This document shows positions 8,541 through 17,439 of a DNA stretch of 64,000 bases, piece by piece. The notes under the pieces are model-generated. The model did no database searches, was not told the origin of the DNA, and was given only the letters and a program-made list of their open reading frames with translations. Origin of the DNA: Actinomadura spongiicola (GTDB lineage Bacteria; Actinomycetota; Actinomycetes; Streptosporangiales; Streptosporangiaceae); assembly GCF_003432485.1 (NCBI RefSeq), contig NZ_QVNQ01000005.1:124001-188000 (forward strand), in the 5' to 3' direction. The position numbers were made by a program, and so were the translations under genes. Within the stretch, counting starts at the first letter, position 1; the number at the start of each line of letters is the position of its first letter.

Positions 8541-9926
8541 ATGACCACTGCTCTGCATCCGGACGCGGGCGCCGCCGTCCCGCCCGAGGAGACCGCGCAG
8601 CCGTACGTCTACCGGCGGCGCCCCCTGGAGGAACCGGACTGGCGGCGACTGCCCGGCTGGCGGGACGTCACCCCGGCCGAATGGGAGTCGGCGCAGTGGC
8701 AGCGCGCCCACTGCGTGAAGAACGCGCGGCAGCTCCGCCGGCTCATGGGCGACCTGCTGGACGAGTCGTTCTACGCCGACCTCGAACGCGACCAGGCCGA
8801 ACGCGCCACGATGTCGATGCTGCTGCCCCCGCAGATGCTCAACACGATGGACGTCTCCTCCACCGAGGCCTTCTACGCCGACCCGGTGCGCCGCTACATG
8901 CTGCCGGTGTTCAGCGACCGGCGCACCGACTGGCCGTCCCACCCCTACGCGACCCGCGACTCGCTGCACGAGGCCGAGATGTGGACGGTGGAGGGGCTCA
9001 CCCACCGCTACCCCACCAAGGTGCTGGCCGAGATTCTGCCGACCTGCCCGCAGTACTGCGGGCACTGCACCCGCATGGACCTCGTCGGCAACTCCACCGC
9101 CAACGTCGACAAGCACAAGTTCACGGGCAAGCCGCCGGACCGGCTCGGCGCCATGCTCGACTACCTGCGCCGCACCCCCGGCGTCCGCGACGTCGTCGTG
9201 TCCGGCGGCGACGTCGCCAACATGCCCTGGCCCCGGCTGGAGTCGTTCGTCGCGTCCCTGCTGGACATCGAGAACATCCGCGACATCCGCCTGGCCAGCA
9301 AGGCGCTCATGGGACTGCCGCAGCACTGGCTGCAGGACGACGTCCGCGCCGGGATGGAACGCCTCGCCGCCACGGCGCACGAACGCGGCGTCCAGATCGC
9401 GATCCACACCCACGTCAACGCCGCCCAGTCGGTGACGCCGCTGGTCGCCAGGGCCGCCCGCGCGATGCTCGACACCGGCGTCCGCGACGTCCGCAACCAG
9501 GGCGTGCTGCTGCGCGGGGTGAACGACTCCCCCGCCGCCCTGCTCGACCTGTCCTTCGCGCTGCTCGACGAGGCCGCGATCATGCCGTACTACCTCTACA
9601 TGTGCGACATGATCCCCTACAGCGAGCACTGGCGGCTGGCGGTCTGGGAGGCGCAGGAGCTCCAGCACGCGATCATGGGGTACCTGCCCGGTTTCGCGAC
9701 CCCGCGGATCGTGTGCGACGTCCCCTACGTCGGCAAACGCTGGGTGCACCAGCTCGCCGGCTACGACCGTGAACGCGGCGTCTCCTACTGGACGAAGAAC
9801 TACCGCACCGGACTGGAGGCCGCCGACCCGGACGCCCTCACCCGTCGGTACGAGTACCACGACCCGATCTATACGTTGCCGGAGCGAGGCCGTGCCTGGT
9901 GGCGGGAACAGGCCGAGGCCGCATGA
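8541..9926 (+). CDS. kamA: Lysine 2,3-aminomutase (radical SAM)
   Basis: 461 aa. The radical-SAM cluster CPQYCGHC (C169, C173, C176) is in the CxxxCxxC spacing, followed by the family's VSGGDVANM and THVNAAQSVTP stretches. The enzyme uses a 4Fe-4S cluster, SAM and PLP to convert L-lysine to L-beta-lysine, the substrate of KamDE. The ATG at 8541 follows AGGCGAGGAGAGGG. The open frame extends far upstream, but the protein similarity begins here. It could instead serve beta-lysine antibiotic or osmolyte synthesis; the presence of kamD and kdd favours catabolism. Confidence 0.88.
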   Translation: MTTALHPDAGAAVPPEETAQPYVYRRRPLEEPDWRRLPGWRDVTPAEWESAQWQRAHCVKNARQLRRLMGDLLDESFYADLERDQAERATMSMLLPPQMLNTMDVSSTEAFYADPVRRYMLPVFSDRRTDWPSHPYATRDSLHEAEMWTVEGLTHRYPTKVLAEILPTCPQYCGHCTRMDLVGNSTANVDKHKFTGKPPDRLGAMLDYLRRTPGVRDVVVSGGDVANMPWPRLESFVASLLDIENIRDIRLASKALMGLPQHWLQDDVRAGMERLAATAHERGVQIAIHTHVNAAQSVTPLVARAARAMLDTGVRDVRNQGVLLRGVNDSPAALLDLSFALLDEAAIMPYYLYMCDMIPYSEHWRLAVWEAQELQHAIMGYLPGFATPRIVCDVPYVGKRWVHQLAGYDRERGVSYWTKNYRTGLEAADPDALTRRYEYHDPIYTLPERGRAWWREQAEAA

Positions 9927-9947
9927 ACGATCGCCTACCGGCCGCCG

Positions 9948-9963
9948 CCTTTACATTGTAGAT
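9948..9963 (+). promoter_or_regulatory. 16-bp element, copy 1, at the P450 promoter
   Basis: CCTTTACATTGTAGAT, containing the imperfect dyad TACA-T-TGTA, lies directly upstream of the P450 gene and over the expected -35 position for the -10 TAGGGT at 9977-9982. The same 16 bp occur at 25942. TACA/TGTA half sites recall BlaI/CopY-type operators; that is resemblance only. Confidence 0.5.
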
Positions 9964-9976
9964 CACGAGCGGCGGC

Positions 9977-9982
9977 TAGGGT
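9977..9982 (+). promoter_or_regulatory. -10 element for leaderless P450 transcript
   Basis: TAGGGT ends 7 nt before the ATG at 9990, placing the expected transcription start on or next to the start codon. Confidence 0.55.
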
Positions 9983-9989
9983 CGGAGAG

Positions 9990-11174
9990 ATGACCCGCGA
10001 CCCGGCCCGCCGGTTCCCGCTCGGCGCGGCCGTCACGGCGGCCGCCCTGGAGGACGACCCGCACCCGCACCTGGCGCGGCTGCGGTCGCGCGAACCGGTC
10101 TCCTGGCTCCCCGCCCTCGGCGGCTGGCTGGTGACCTCACGCGCCCTGGCACTGGAGGTGCTGCGGGACGCCGACGCGTTCACCGTGGACGACCCGCGCT
10201 TCTCCACCGCCCAGGTCGTCGGGCCGAGCATGCTGTCGCTGGACGGGCCCGCCCACGCCCGCCACCGGGACCCGTTCGCGCGCCCGTTCCGACCGGCGCC
10301 GACCCGCGAACGGTTCACCGCCTTCGTCGAGACCGAGACCGCCCGGCTCGTCGACGGGCTCGCGCCGGCGGGCCACGCCGAGCTGCGCGGCGACCTGGCC
10401 GGACCGCTGGCCGTCACGGTCGTCACCGAGGCCTTGGGGCTGGACGGCGTCGACGCCGCCACCGTCCGGTCCTGGTACGGGGCGTTCGTCGAGGCCGTCT
10501 CCGCGATCACGGCGGGCGGGTCCGCGCCGCCCCGCGCCGACGCCGCGTACCGGCTGCTCCGCGCGGCCGTCCAGGACGCGATCGGCGCGTCCCGGCCCGG
10601 CTCGCTCCTGGCCCACGCCGCCCGGGACGAGGCCGGGCTGACCGCGGACGAGGTCGTCGCGAACACCGCGGTCCTGATGTTCGGCGGCATCGACACCACC
10701 GAAGGCATGATCGCCAACGCGGTGCTGCACCTGCTCGGGCATCCCGACCAACTCCGGCTCGTGCTCGCCGACCGGAACCTGCTGCCCAACGCCGTGGAGG
10801 AGTCACTGCGGCTGGAACCCTCCGCCTCCGTCGTCGACCGGTACGCCACCCGTGACACCGAAATCGCCGGAACGCCCGTGCGCGCCGGTGACCTGGTCCG
10901 CGTGTCGCTCGCCGCCGCCAACCGCGACCCGGCCGTGTTCCCCGACCCCGACCGCTTCGACGTGCGGCGCCGTAACGCCGCCGACCACCTGGCGTTCGCC
11001 CGCGGACCGCACTTCTGCTTCGGCGCCCACCTCGCCGGGTTGGAGGCCCGGGTCGCCGTCACCGCCCTCTTGGAGCGGCTGCCGGGGCTGCGGCTCGACC
11101 CGTCCCGCCCGGCACGGCCGCGCGGCCTGGTGTTCCGCAGGCCGCCGTACCTGCACGTCCGGTGGGACGCCTGA
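9990..11174 (+). CDS. Cytochrome P450
   Basis: 394 aa, normal length for a soluble bacterial P450. The I-helix oxygen-binding motif FGGIDTTEGM, the ExxR motif in EESLRLEPSA and the heme loop FARGPHFCFGAHLAG with thiolate Cys343 are all present. It is a class I type enzyme that needs a ferredoxin and reductase, neither of which is encoded nearby. The substrate cannot be predicted. The gene follows kamA by 63 bp but appears to have its own promoter, so it need not belong to the lysine pathway. Confidence 0.9.
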   Translation: MTRDPARRFPLGAAVTAAALEDDPHPHLARLRSREPVSWLPALGGWLVTSRALALEVLRDADAFTVDDPRFSTAQVVGPSMLSLDGPAHARHRDPFARPFRPAPTRERFTAFVETETARLVDGLAPAGHAELRGDLAGPLAVTVVTEALGLDGVDAATVRSWYGAFVEAVSAITAGGSAPPRADAAYRLLRAAVQDAIGASRPGSLLAHAARDEAGLTADEVVANTAVLMFGGIDTTEGMIANAVLHLLGHPDQLRLVLADRNLLPNAVEESLRLEPSASVVDRYATRDTEIAGTPVRAGDLVRVSLAAANRDPAVFPDPDRFDVRRRNAADHLAFARGPHFCFGAHLAGLEARVAVTALLERLPGLRLDPSRPARPRGLVFRRPPYLHVRWDA

Positions 11175-11199
11175 CCACGCCATATGGGAACATGCCCCA

Positions 11200-12273
11200 A
11201 TGATCGTGGAACGCCGGGTCACACTGCGCTTCGGGCTGGAGAGCCGTGAGGCGGAGACGCACACCAACCTGTCCGCCGTGCGCCAGGACGGCCGCTGCCT
11301 GTGGGTGGCGGGCGACGAGACGGCCACCATCGAGCGGTTGACCGCCACCGTGGACGGCGACGGTCATGTCACCGGCTACGAGGCCCAGACCACGGTCGCG
11401 CTCGCCGACCTCGTCCCGCTGCCCGCCGGGCGCGACGAGGAGGCCGACATCGAGGGGCTGGCACGCGCCGGCGGCTGGCTGTGGGCGGTCGGCTCGCACA
11501 GCCTCAAACGCAAGAAGATCAAGCCGGGGCAGAGCGACGCCAAGTCCCGTAAGCGGCTGGCCACCGTCGTCCGCGAGGACAACCGCTACATCCTCGTCCG
11601 GCTGCCGCTGGTCACCGGCGACGACGGGCTCCCCCGCGTCGTCGCCGAGGACGGCGACCGCACCGCCGCCGTCCTCGGCCTGGACGAGGACTCCCTCACC
11701 GACCTGCTCGCCGACGACCCGCACCTCGCGCCGTTCCTGTCCATCCCGAGCAAGGACAACGGCATCGACATCGAGGGCATCGCCGCGCACGGCGACCGCC
11801 TCTACATCGGGTTGCGCGGGCCGGTGCTGCGCGGCTGGGCGGTGCTGGTGGAGATACGTCCCGGCACCCATCCGAACGATTCGCGGCGATTGCGGGCCCT
11901 GCCCCTCGACGGCGGCAAGGACCTCTACCGCACCCACTTCCTGGACCTGCGGGGTCTCGGCATCCGCGACCTGTGCCCGCACGGCGACGACCTGCTCGTC
12001 CTCACCGGCCCCAGCATGGACCTGGACGGTCCCGTGCAGGTGGTGCGGTGGCGGGGCGCCGCCACGGCCGACGCGGCCGAGATCGTCACCTCCGACGAGC
12101 TGGAGGTGCTGGGTGACCTGCCCTACGGCGACGGCGACGACCACGCCGAGGGCATCGCGGTCCTGGACGAGGGTCCGGGCACCCGCCTGCTGGTCGTCTA
12201 CGACAGCCCGTCCCCGGAGCGGCTGACCCCGGACGGCGGCGTCGTCGCCGACGTGGTGTCCTTCACCGGGTGA
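11200..12273 (+). CDS. DUF3616 protein
   Basis: 357 aa from ATG 11200. Repeated beta-propeller-like motifs DIEGLARAGGWLWAVGSHS and KDNGIDIEGIAAHGDRLYIG mark the DUF3616 family. It has no signal peptide, so it is probably cytosolic. The function is unknown; an esterase or lactonase-like propeller is conceivable but unsupported. It lies 25 bp after the P450 stop in the same direction and could be cotranscribed with it. A bulged hairpin at 12287 follows the stop. Confidence 0.75.
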   Translation: MIVERRVTLRFGLESREAETHTNLSAVRQDGRCLWVAGDETATIERLTATVDGDGHVTGYEAQTTVALADLVPLPAGRDEEADIEGLARAGGWLWAVGSHSLKRKKIKPGQSDAKSRKRLATVVREDNRYILVRLPLVTGDDGLPRVVAEDGDRTAAVLGLDEDSLTDLLADDPHLAPFLSIPSKDNGIDIEGIAAHGDRLYIGLRGPVLRGWAVLVEIRPGTHPNDSRRLRALPLDGGKDLYRTHFLDLRGLGIRDLCPHGDDLLVLTGPSMDLDGPVQVVRWRGAATADAAEIVTSDELEVLGDLPYGDGDDHAEGIAVLDEGPGTRLLVVYDSPSPERLTPDGGVVADVVSFTG

Positions 12274-12286
12274 ACCGGCCCCGACT

Positions 12287-12312
12287 CCCCCGCCGCGAAC
12301 ATTCGCGGGGGG
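12287..12312 (+). terminator. Hairpin after the DUF3616 gene
   Basis: CCCCCGCCGCGAA pairs with TTCGCGGGGGG around a short loop, with a two-base bulge. There is no T-run, as is usual for GC-rich actinomycete terminators. Confidence 0.45.
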
Positions 12313-12379
12313 CACGGCGTCCAAGCGAGGGAACGGCCATTTCTGGACAGCCGATGATGGGGACTGGATACTCACGACT

Positions 12380-12919
12380 ATGGACGGTCAGCCCTCGTTC
12401 CCGGTGAGAGCGTCCGACGTGGAACGGGACCGGGTGCTGCGCGTCCTCGGCGAACGCGTCGCCGAGGGCCGGATGTCGAACGAGACTTTCGAGCGCCGCG
12501 TCGACCAGGTGTTGCGGGCCCGCAGCCGCGCGGAACTGGCCGACATCGTGCACGACCTGCCGACCGGCAACCGCGTGCTGAACCGGCTGACCGGCATCGT
12601 CTCCTCGGTGTCGCAGGTCACGGCGCGGTTCGAGGCGGCGTGGCGGGCGCCGCGGCTGCCGCGGTTCACGCTGCCGCCGGCCCATCTGAAGCGGATCGTC
12701 GTCGGCCGCGCCCCCGGCTGCCAGTTCGTCCTCACCGACCTCACCGTCTCGCGGTTCCACGCCGAGATCTACCACGCCGACGAGGGCTGGATGATCTCTG
12801 ACCTGGGGTCGATGAACGGCACGCGCGTGAACGGGTGGCGGCTGACGGGCCCGGCCCGCGTGCGGCCCGGCGACGAGGTCGGATTCGGGAACTGCACCTT
12901 CGTCGTCGCCGCTCCCTGA
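12380..12919 (+). CDS. DUF1707-FHA domain protein
   Basis: 179 aa. Residues about 8-60 are a DUF1707 (SHOCT-like) domain, starting at RASDVERDRVLRVLGE. Residues 98-175 form an FHA domain with the phosphothreonine-binding signature VGRAPGCQF, VSRFHAEI and GSMNGTRVNG. It probably binds Thr-phosphorylated targets of actinobacterial Ser/Thr kinases. No membrane segment is present. A GATACT element at 12367-12372 ends 7 nt before the ATG, suggesting a leaderless transcript. No kinase gene is close by. Confidence 0.85.
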   Translation: MDGQPSFPVRASDVERDRVLRVLGERVAEGRMSNETFERRVDQVLRARSRAELADIVHDLPTGNRVLNRLTGIVSSVSQVTARFEAAWRAPRLPRFTLPPAHLKRIVVGRAPGCQFVLTDLTVSRFHAEIYHADEGWMISDLGSMNGTRVNGWRLTGPARVRPGDEVGFGNCTFVVAAP

Positions 12920-12939
12920 ACCCGGGTGTTGACGTAACC

Positions 12940-12985
12940 GTTAAGAGTCCTTACTTTTCCCTCCAAGTTAGGAAACCTTCTTAAC
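12940..12985 (+). promoter_or_regulatory. Two dyads upstream of the ROK gene, probable autoregulatory operators
   Basis: GTTAAGAGTCCTTAC (12940-12954) and GTTAGGAAACCTTCTTAAC (12967-12985) are imperfect palindromes sharing the half site GTTAgGA/GTTAAG. They sit between a TTGACG (12929-12934) and the GTG at 12998. AT-rich GTTA..TAAC dyads are typical of ROK repressor operators. Confidence 0.55.
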
Positions 12986-12997
12986 GGAGCCGCCGAC

Positions 12998-14260
12998 GTG
13001 TCCGTGCCCGTCCCCGGGACGCCCAGCCTGCTGCGCGCGATCAACGACCGCGCGGCGCTGGAGGCGTTGCTGGACCGGGGGCCGCTGACCCGCCCGCAGA
13101 TCTCCGACCTCACCGGCATCTCCAAGCCGACCGCCTCGCAGTTATTGGCCCGGCTGGAGGCGGCCGGGCTCGTCGTCCGGGACGGCATCAGGGAGGGGCT
13201 GCCCGGCCGCACCGCCGAGCTGTACCGGATCAACGGGTCCGCCGCGCACGTCGCGGGCGCCGACGTCACCCCGGCGCGGATCCGGGTCAGCGTCGCCGAC
13301 CTGGCCGGCACGGTCGTCGGCGAGCACACGCTCCCGACGCCCGAACGGGCCCGCGTGAACGTGGTGGCCCGCATGGCGGCCGCGCTGGACGGCGCCACGG
13401 CCGCGGCCGGGCGGGGCCGCGCCGGGCTCTGCCGCGTCGTCATCGGCATCCAGGGCGCGGTCGACCCCGCGACGGGACGGCTCGGATACGCCTCCCACAT
13501 CCCCGGCTGGCACATCCCCGACCTGGTCGCCACGCTCAGCGACGGCCTCGGCGTGCGGGTGGCGATCGAGAACGACGTCAACCTCGCCGCGCTCGCCGAA
13601 CGCGCCCGCGGGCAGGCCGCCGGGGACGGGGACTTCGTGCTGCTGTGGGTCGCCGACGGCGTCGGGATGGCCGTCGTGCTGAACGGCACCCTGCACCGCG
13701 GCGCGACCGGCGGCGCGGGCGAGATCGGCTACATGCCCACCGTCGGCGCCCCCCTCATGCGGGACGTTCGCCGCACCCACACCGGCGGCGTGCACAGCCT
13801 CACCGGCGGCGCGGCCGTGCTGAGGCTGATGCGCGAGCACGGGTTCCGCGGCCGCGACGCCGCCACCGCCCTGCGCCGCGCCGCCGCCGACGTCGGCGCC
13901 GCCTGGTCGGCCGGCACCGGTTCCGGCACGGGGTCCGGCACGGCGTCCGGGACGCGCGCCGCCGCCGACGCGGGGGCCCGCGCGGAACGGGCCCTCACCG
14001 AACTGGCCACCCGGCTCGGCGTCACCCTGGCCACCGTCGTGGCCGTCCTCGACCCCGCCCTCGTCGTGCTCACCGGCGACGTCCTGCTCGCGGGAGGCGA
14101 ACCGTTGCGCGCCCGCGTCGAGCAGCACCTGCACAGCCTGACGATTCCGCGTCCCCGGGTGCGGCTCAGCACCGTCCAGGGCAACCCCGTCCTGGCCGGC
14201 GCGCTCCAGCAGGCGCTCCTGGAGACACGCGAGGAGATCTTCTCCAGCACCGTTCCCTGA
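12998..14260 (+). CDS. ROK family transcriptional regulator
   Basis: 420 aa. An N-terminal winged helix (about 24-75, LTRPQISDLTGISKPTASQL) precedes a ROK sugar-kinase-like domain containing IENDVNLAALAE and GGAGEIGYMP. The CxCGxxGCxE zinc motif of typical ROK kinases is not present after GEIGYMP, where the sequence reads THTGGVHSLTGG, so this is likely a pure ligand-sensing repressor. A Gly/Ser/Thr linker of GTGS-like repeats interrupts the domain near residue 308. It heads the sugar transport genes and probably controls them and itself through the dyads upstream. Confidence 0.88.
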   Translation: MSVPVPGTPSLLRAINDRAALEALLDRGPLTRPQISDLTGISKPTASQLLARLEAAGLVVRDGIREGLPGRTAELYRINGSAAHVAGADVTPARIRVSVADLAGTVVGEHTLPTPERARVNVVARMAAALDGATAAAGRGRAGLCRVVIGIQGAVDPATGRLGYASHIPGWHIPDLVATLSDGLGVRVAIENDVNLAALAERARGQAAGDGDFVLLWVADGVGMAVVLNGTLHRGATGGAGEIGYMPTVGAPLMRDVRRTHTGGVHSLTGGAAVLRLMREHGFRGRDAATALRRAAADVGAAWSAGTGSGTGSGTASGTRAAADAGARAERALTELATRLGVTLATVVAVLDPALVVLTGDVLLAGGEPLRARVEQHLHSLTIPRPRVRLSTVQGNPVLAGALQQALLETREEIFSSTVP

Positions 14261-14299
14261 CGACCGAGATCGGACCTCACCTCCCGAAGGAGAACCGGA

Positions 14300-15628
14300 G
14301 TGCCCCCCACCACCATCACGCGCCGGGTCGCGGTGGCCCTGACCGCCGCCGCGCTCGGCCTCACCGCGGCCTGCACCGCCGGCGGCGACTCGTCGGGCGA
14401 AGGCCCCAAGTCCGACGAGAAGCAGACGATCGAGGTCTGGCACGGCTGGAGCGCCGCGCACGAGGTGAAGGCGTTCCAGGACGCCGTCGCCGGCTTCAAC
14501 AAGGTCCACCCCAACATCACCGTCAAGCTCGTGTCGGGCCAGACCGACGAGCGGATCACCAACGCCATCCGCGGCGGGAACCCGCCCGACGTGGTGTCGT
14601 CCTTCACCACCGACAGCGTCGGGCAGTGGTGCAAGAGCGGCGCCTGGCAGAACCTCGCGCCCTACATCGCCAAGTCGAAGGTGGACCTGAACATCTTCCC
14701 CCAGGCGGTGCGCAAGTACACCGAGTACCAGGGCGTCCGGTGCGCGATGCCGCTGCTGGCCGACGCGTACGGGCTCTACTACAACAAGGACCTGATGAAG
14801 GGCGAGCAGCCGCCCAAGACGATGAGCGAGCTGACCGCGCTGGCCAAGAAGCTCACCGTCCGCGACCCGGACGGCACCATCAAGGTCGCGGGGTTCATCC
14901 CGTCCGCCCAGTACTACGAGCACCAGGTCCAGCACCTCGCCCCGCCGTTCGGGGTGACGTGGCTGACCGCGGACGGCAAGGCCAACTTCGCCTCCGACCC
15001 CGCCTTCCAGGCGTACCTGAAGTGGAACAAGGAGCTCCTCGACTGGTACGGCTACGACAACGTCAAGAAGTTCCTGCGCTCGCTGGGCCAGGAGTTCGAG
15101 GCGGCCAACCCCTTCCAGAAGGGGCAGGTGGCGATGGCCATCGACGGTGAGTGGCGCACCAAGTTCATCGAGAAGGAGGCGCCGAAGCTGAACTACGGCA
15201 CGGCGCCGTCCCCGGTCGCCGACGACAAGCAGTCGACGTACGGCGGCGGCTTCATCGCCGGCACCGTCATCGGGATCCCGCGCGGCGCCAAGCACGCCCA
15301 GGCCGCCTGGGAGTTCGTCCGCTACCTCACCACCGAGACCGGCGCGCTGGTCACGCTGTCCAACGGGCTGGGGAACGTGCCGTCCACCGTCCCGGCGCTG
15401 GCGTCGCCGGACCTGAAGCTGCCGCCGCAGTTCCAGACGTTCCTGAGCGCCTTCAAGCACCCCGCCAGCACCACCACGCCGCCGACGCCGAACGGCAACG
15501 ACTACATCGTGCGGTTCCAGAAGTTCGTCCAGGACGAGTGGGAGCCCGGCAAGGTCGGCGACCTCGGCGCGGCGCTCACCAAGCTCGACCGCGAGGTCAA
15601 CGACGCGTTGAAGCTCGCCGGGGGCTGA
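14300..15628 (+). CDS. ABC sugar transporter, solute-binding lipoprotein
   Basis: 442 aa from GTG 14300 with GAAGGAGAA upstream. A signal peptide ends at lipobox LTAAC with Cys25 as the lipidated residue, so the protein is anchored outside the membrane. The body is a family-1 (MalE/UgpB-like) binding protein, for example IEVWHGWSAAHEVKAF and VAMAIDGEWRTKFI. It starts an operon with two permeases, a GH4 glycosidase and a sugar kinase, so the cargo is probably a disaccharide or glucoside. Confidence 0.9.
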   Translation: MPPTTITRRVAVALTAAALGLTAACTAGGDSSGEGPKSDEKQTIEVWHGWSAAHEVKAFQDAVAGFNKVHPNITVKLVSGQTDERITNAIRGGNPPDVVSSFTTDSVGQWCKSGAWQNLAPYIAKSKVDLNIFPQAVRKYTEYQGVRCAMPLLADAYGLYYNKDLMKGEQPPKTMSELTALAKKLTVRDPDGTIKVAGFIPSAQYYEHQVQHLAPPFGVTWLTADGKANFASDPAFQAYLKWNKELLDWYGYDNVKKFLRSLGQEFEAANPFQKGQVAMAIDGEWRTKFIEKEAPKLNYGTAPSPVADDKQSTYGGGFIAGTVIGIPRGAKHAQAAWEFVRYLTTETGALVTLSNGLGNVPSTVPALASPDLKLPPQFQTFLSAFKHPASTTTPPTPNGNDYIVRFQKFVQDEWEPGKVGDLGAALTKLDREVNDALKLAGG

Positions 15629-15631
15629 CCG

Positions 15632-16612
15632 GTGGCATTCGGCTCCCTGCGCCTGCCCTTCACCGGCGGGACGCGGACCGGCACGGCGGCGGCGCGGGCG
15701 CGCCGCCGCCGGCGGCTCCGCGTCCTGGTGTTCCTGTCCCCGTGGCTGGTCGGGTTCGCGATCTTCTTCGCCTACCCGCTGGCCGCCACCGTCTACTTCT
15801 CCTTCACCCGCTACAACCTGTTCACCCTGGAGTACGTCGGGTGGGACAACTACACCTACCTGCTGAACGACGGCCAGGCGTGGACGGCGATGAGGAACAC
15901 GCTGTGGCTGGTGGCCGTCCTGGTCCCGCTGCGGGTGCTGTTCGGCCTCGGCGTCGCGCAGCTCCTCACCAAGATCAAGACGGGTGGGGGCGTGCTCCGC
16001 TCGATCTTCTACCTGCCGTACCTGATCCCGCCGGTGTCGGCCACGGTCGCGTTCGTGTTCCTGATGAACCCGGGCACCGGCCCGTTCCAGACCCTCACCG
16101 ACCGCCTCGGCGTCACGCTGCCCGACTTCTTCAACGAGGCCGCCTGGGCCAAGCCCGGCCTCACCCTCCTCGGTCTCTGGGCCGTCGGCGACGTCATGAT
16201 CATCATGTTGGCGGCGCTGCTGAACGTGCCGCGGTCGCTGTACGAGGCCGCGGCCATCGACGGGGCGGGCGCCTGGTCCCGGTTCCGGCACATCACGCTG
16301 CCGACCGTCTCGCCCGTCCTGGCGTTCTGCGCGGTCACCGGCGTCATCGAGACGTTGCAGTACTTCACGCAGGCGATGGTGGCGGGGAAGGTCGCCTCCG
16401 GACGCGCCGACCTGCCGGGCACCCAGTACACGCCCGGCTATCCCGGCGACTCCACGCTCACGTTCCCGCAATGGCTCTACGACCAGGGGTTCCGGCAGTT
16501 CAACATGGGTTACGCGTGCGTCCTGGCGCTGCTGATGTTCGGCACGGCGATGGTGTTCACCCTCTTCCTGCTCCGCCAGTTCAAGGCCTTCGCCGGTGAG
16601 GAGGCCGCATGA
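15632..16612 (+). CDS. ABC sugar transporter permease, MalF type
   Basis: 326 aa, GTG start 3 bp after the binding-protein stop. An Arg-rich N-terminus is followed by six predicted membrane segments, the first being LVFLSPWLVGFAIFFAYPLA. The cytoplasmic EAA loop EAAAIDGAGAWSRFRHITLP contacts the ATPase. It overlaps the next permease by 4 bp (ATGA), indicating translational coupling. The operon carries no ATPase of its own. Confidence 0.9.
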   Translation: MAFGSLRLPFTGGTRTGTAAARARRRRRLRVLVFLSPWLVGFAIFFAYPLAATVYFSFTRYNLFTLEYVGWDNYTYLLNDGQAWTAMRNTLWLVAVLVPLRVLFGLGVAQLLTKIKTGGGVLRSIFYLPYLIPPVSATVAFVFLMNPGTGPFQTLTDRLGVTLPDFFNEAAWAKPGLTLLGLWAVGDVMIIMLAALLNVPRSLYEAAAIDGAGAWSRFRHITLPTVSPVLAFCAVTGVIETLQYFTQAMVAGKVASGRADLPGTQYTPGYPGDSTLTFPQWLYDQGFRQFNMGYACVLALLMFGTAMVFTLFLLRQFKAFAGEEAA

Positions 16613-17439
16613 GCCCCGGAACCCGGACGCGGCGGGCGCTGCTGTGGGTCGCCGTGCACGCCACCGCCGTCGCGGTCGCGCTGATGTTCCTCGCGCCGCT
16701 GCTGTTCATCACGCTGACCGCTCTGATGAGCGACCGGCAGGCGCTCAGCGACGACCTGTGGCCGGACGGCTGGCACTTCGAGAACTTCGTCGAGGTGTTC
16801 AGCGGCGACATGGTCCGCTGGACGATCAACAGCACGATGTACGCGGCCCTGTCCACGGTGTTCATGCTGGTGTCCAGCGTGCCGGTCGCCTACGCCCTGG
16901 CGCGGTTCCGCTTCCGCGGCCGCAACACCGCGCTCGTCGTGGTGATCTCGGCGATGATGCTGCCGCCGCAGGTCACGATGGTGCCGCTGTACATCGTGTG
17001 GGCCAGGCTCGACCTGACCGGCACGCTGTGGCCGCTGATCATCCCGCAGTTGTTCGGGGACGCGTTCTCCATCTTCCTGCTCCGCCAGTTCCTGGTGACG
17101 ATCCCCCGCGAGTACGCCGACGCGGCCCGGGTGGACGGCTGCGGGGAGTTCCGCACGATGCTGCGCGTCATCCTGCCGATGGCCAAGCCCGCGCTGGCCG
17201 CCGTCGCGCTGTTCCAGTTCTTCTACTGCTGGAACGACTACTTCCGGCCGCTCGTCTACGCCGACCCCGACCACTGGACCCTCGCGATCGGCGTCGCGAC
17301 GTTCCGCGCCGCGCACGAGGTCGAGTGGAACCTGACCATGGCGGCGACGCTGCTGACGATCCTGCCGGTCCTGATCGTGTTCTTCCTCGCCCAACGGGTG
17401 TTCATCCAGGGTGTGACGTTGACGGGAGTGAAGGGTTGA
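16609..17439 (+). CDS. ABC sugar transporter permease, MalG type
   Basis: 276 aa with six membrane segments and the EAA loop EYADAARVDGCGEFRTMLRV. The C-terminus RVFIQGVTLTGVKG is typical of MalG-like permeases. Its TGA overlaps a TTG start for the glycosidase gene. Energy is most likely supplied by the MsiK-like ATPase at 21405. Confidence 0.9.
   Translation: MSPGTRTRRALLWVAVHATAVAVALMFLAPLLFITLTALMSDRQALSDDLWPDGWHFENFVEVFSGDMVRWTINSTMYAALSTVFMLVSSVPVAYALARFRFRGRNTALVVVISAMMLPPQVTMVPLYIVWARLDLTGTLWPLIIPQLFGDAFSIFLLRQFLVTIPREYADAARVDGCGEFRTMLRVILPMAKPALAAVALFQFFYCWNDYFRPLVYADPDHWTLAIGVATFRAAHEVEWNLTMAATLLTILPVLIVFFLAQRVFIQGVTLTGVKG

Noticed and set aside
13142..16471. Long minus-strand open frame of over 1,100 codons opposite the sugar operon
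   Set aside because: It is the antisense of well-supported ROK, binding-protein and permease genes; open only because of high GC and has no domain-like sequence.
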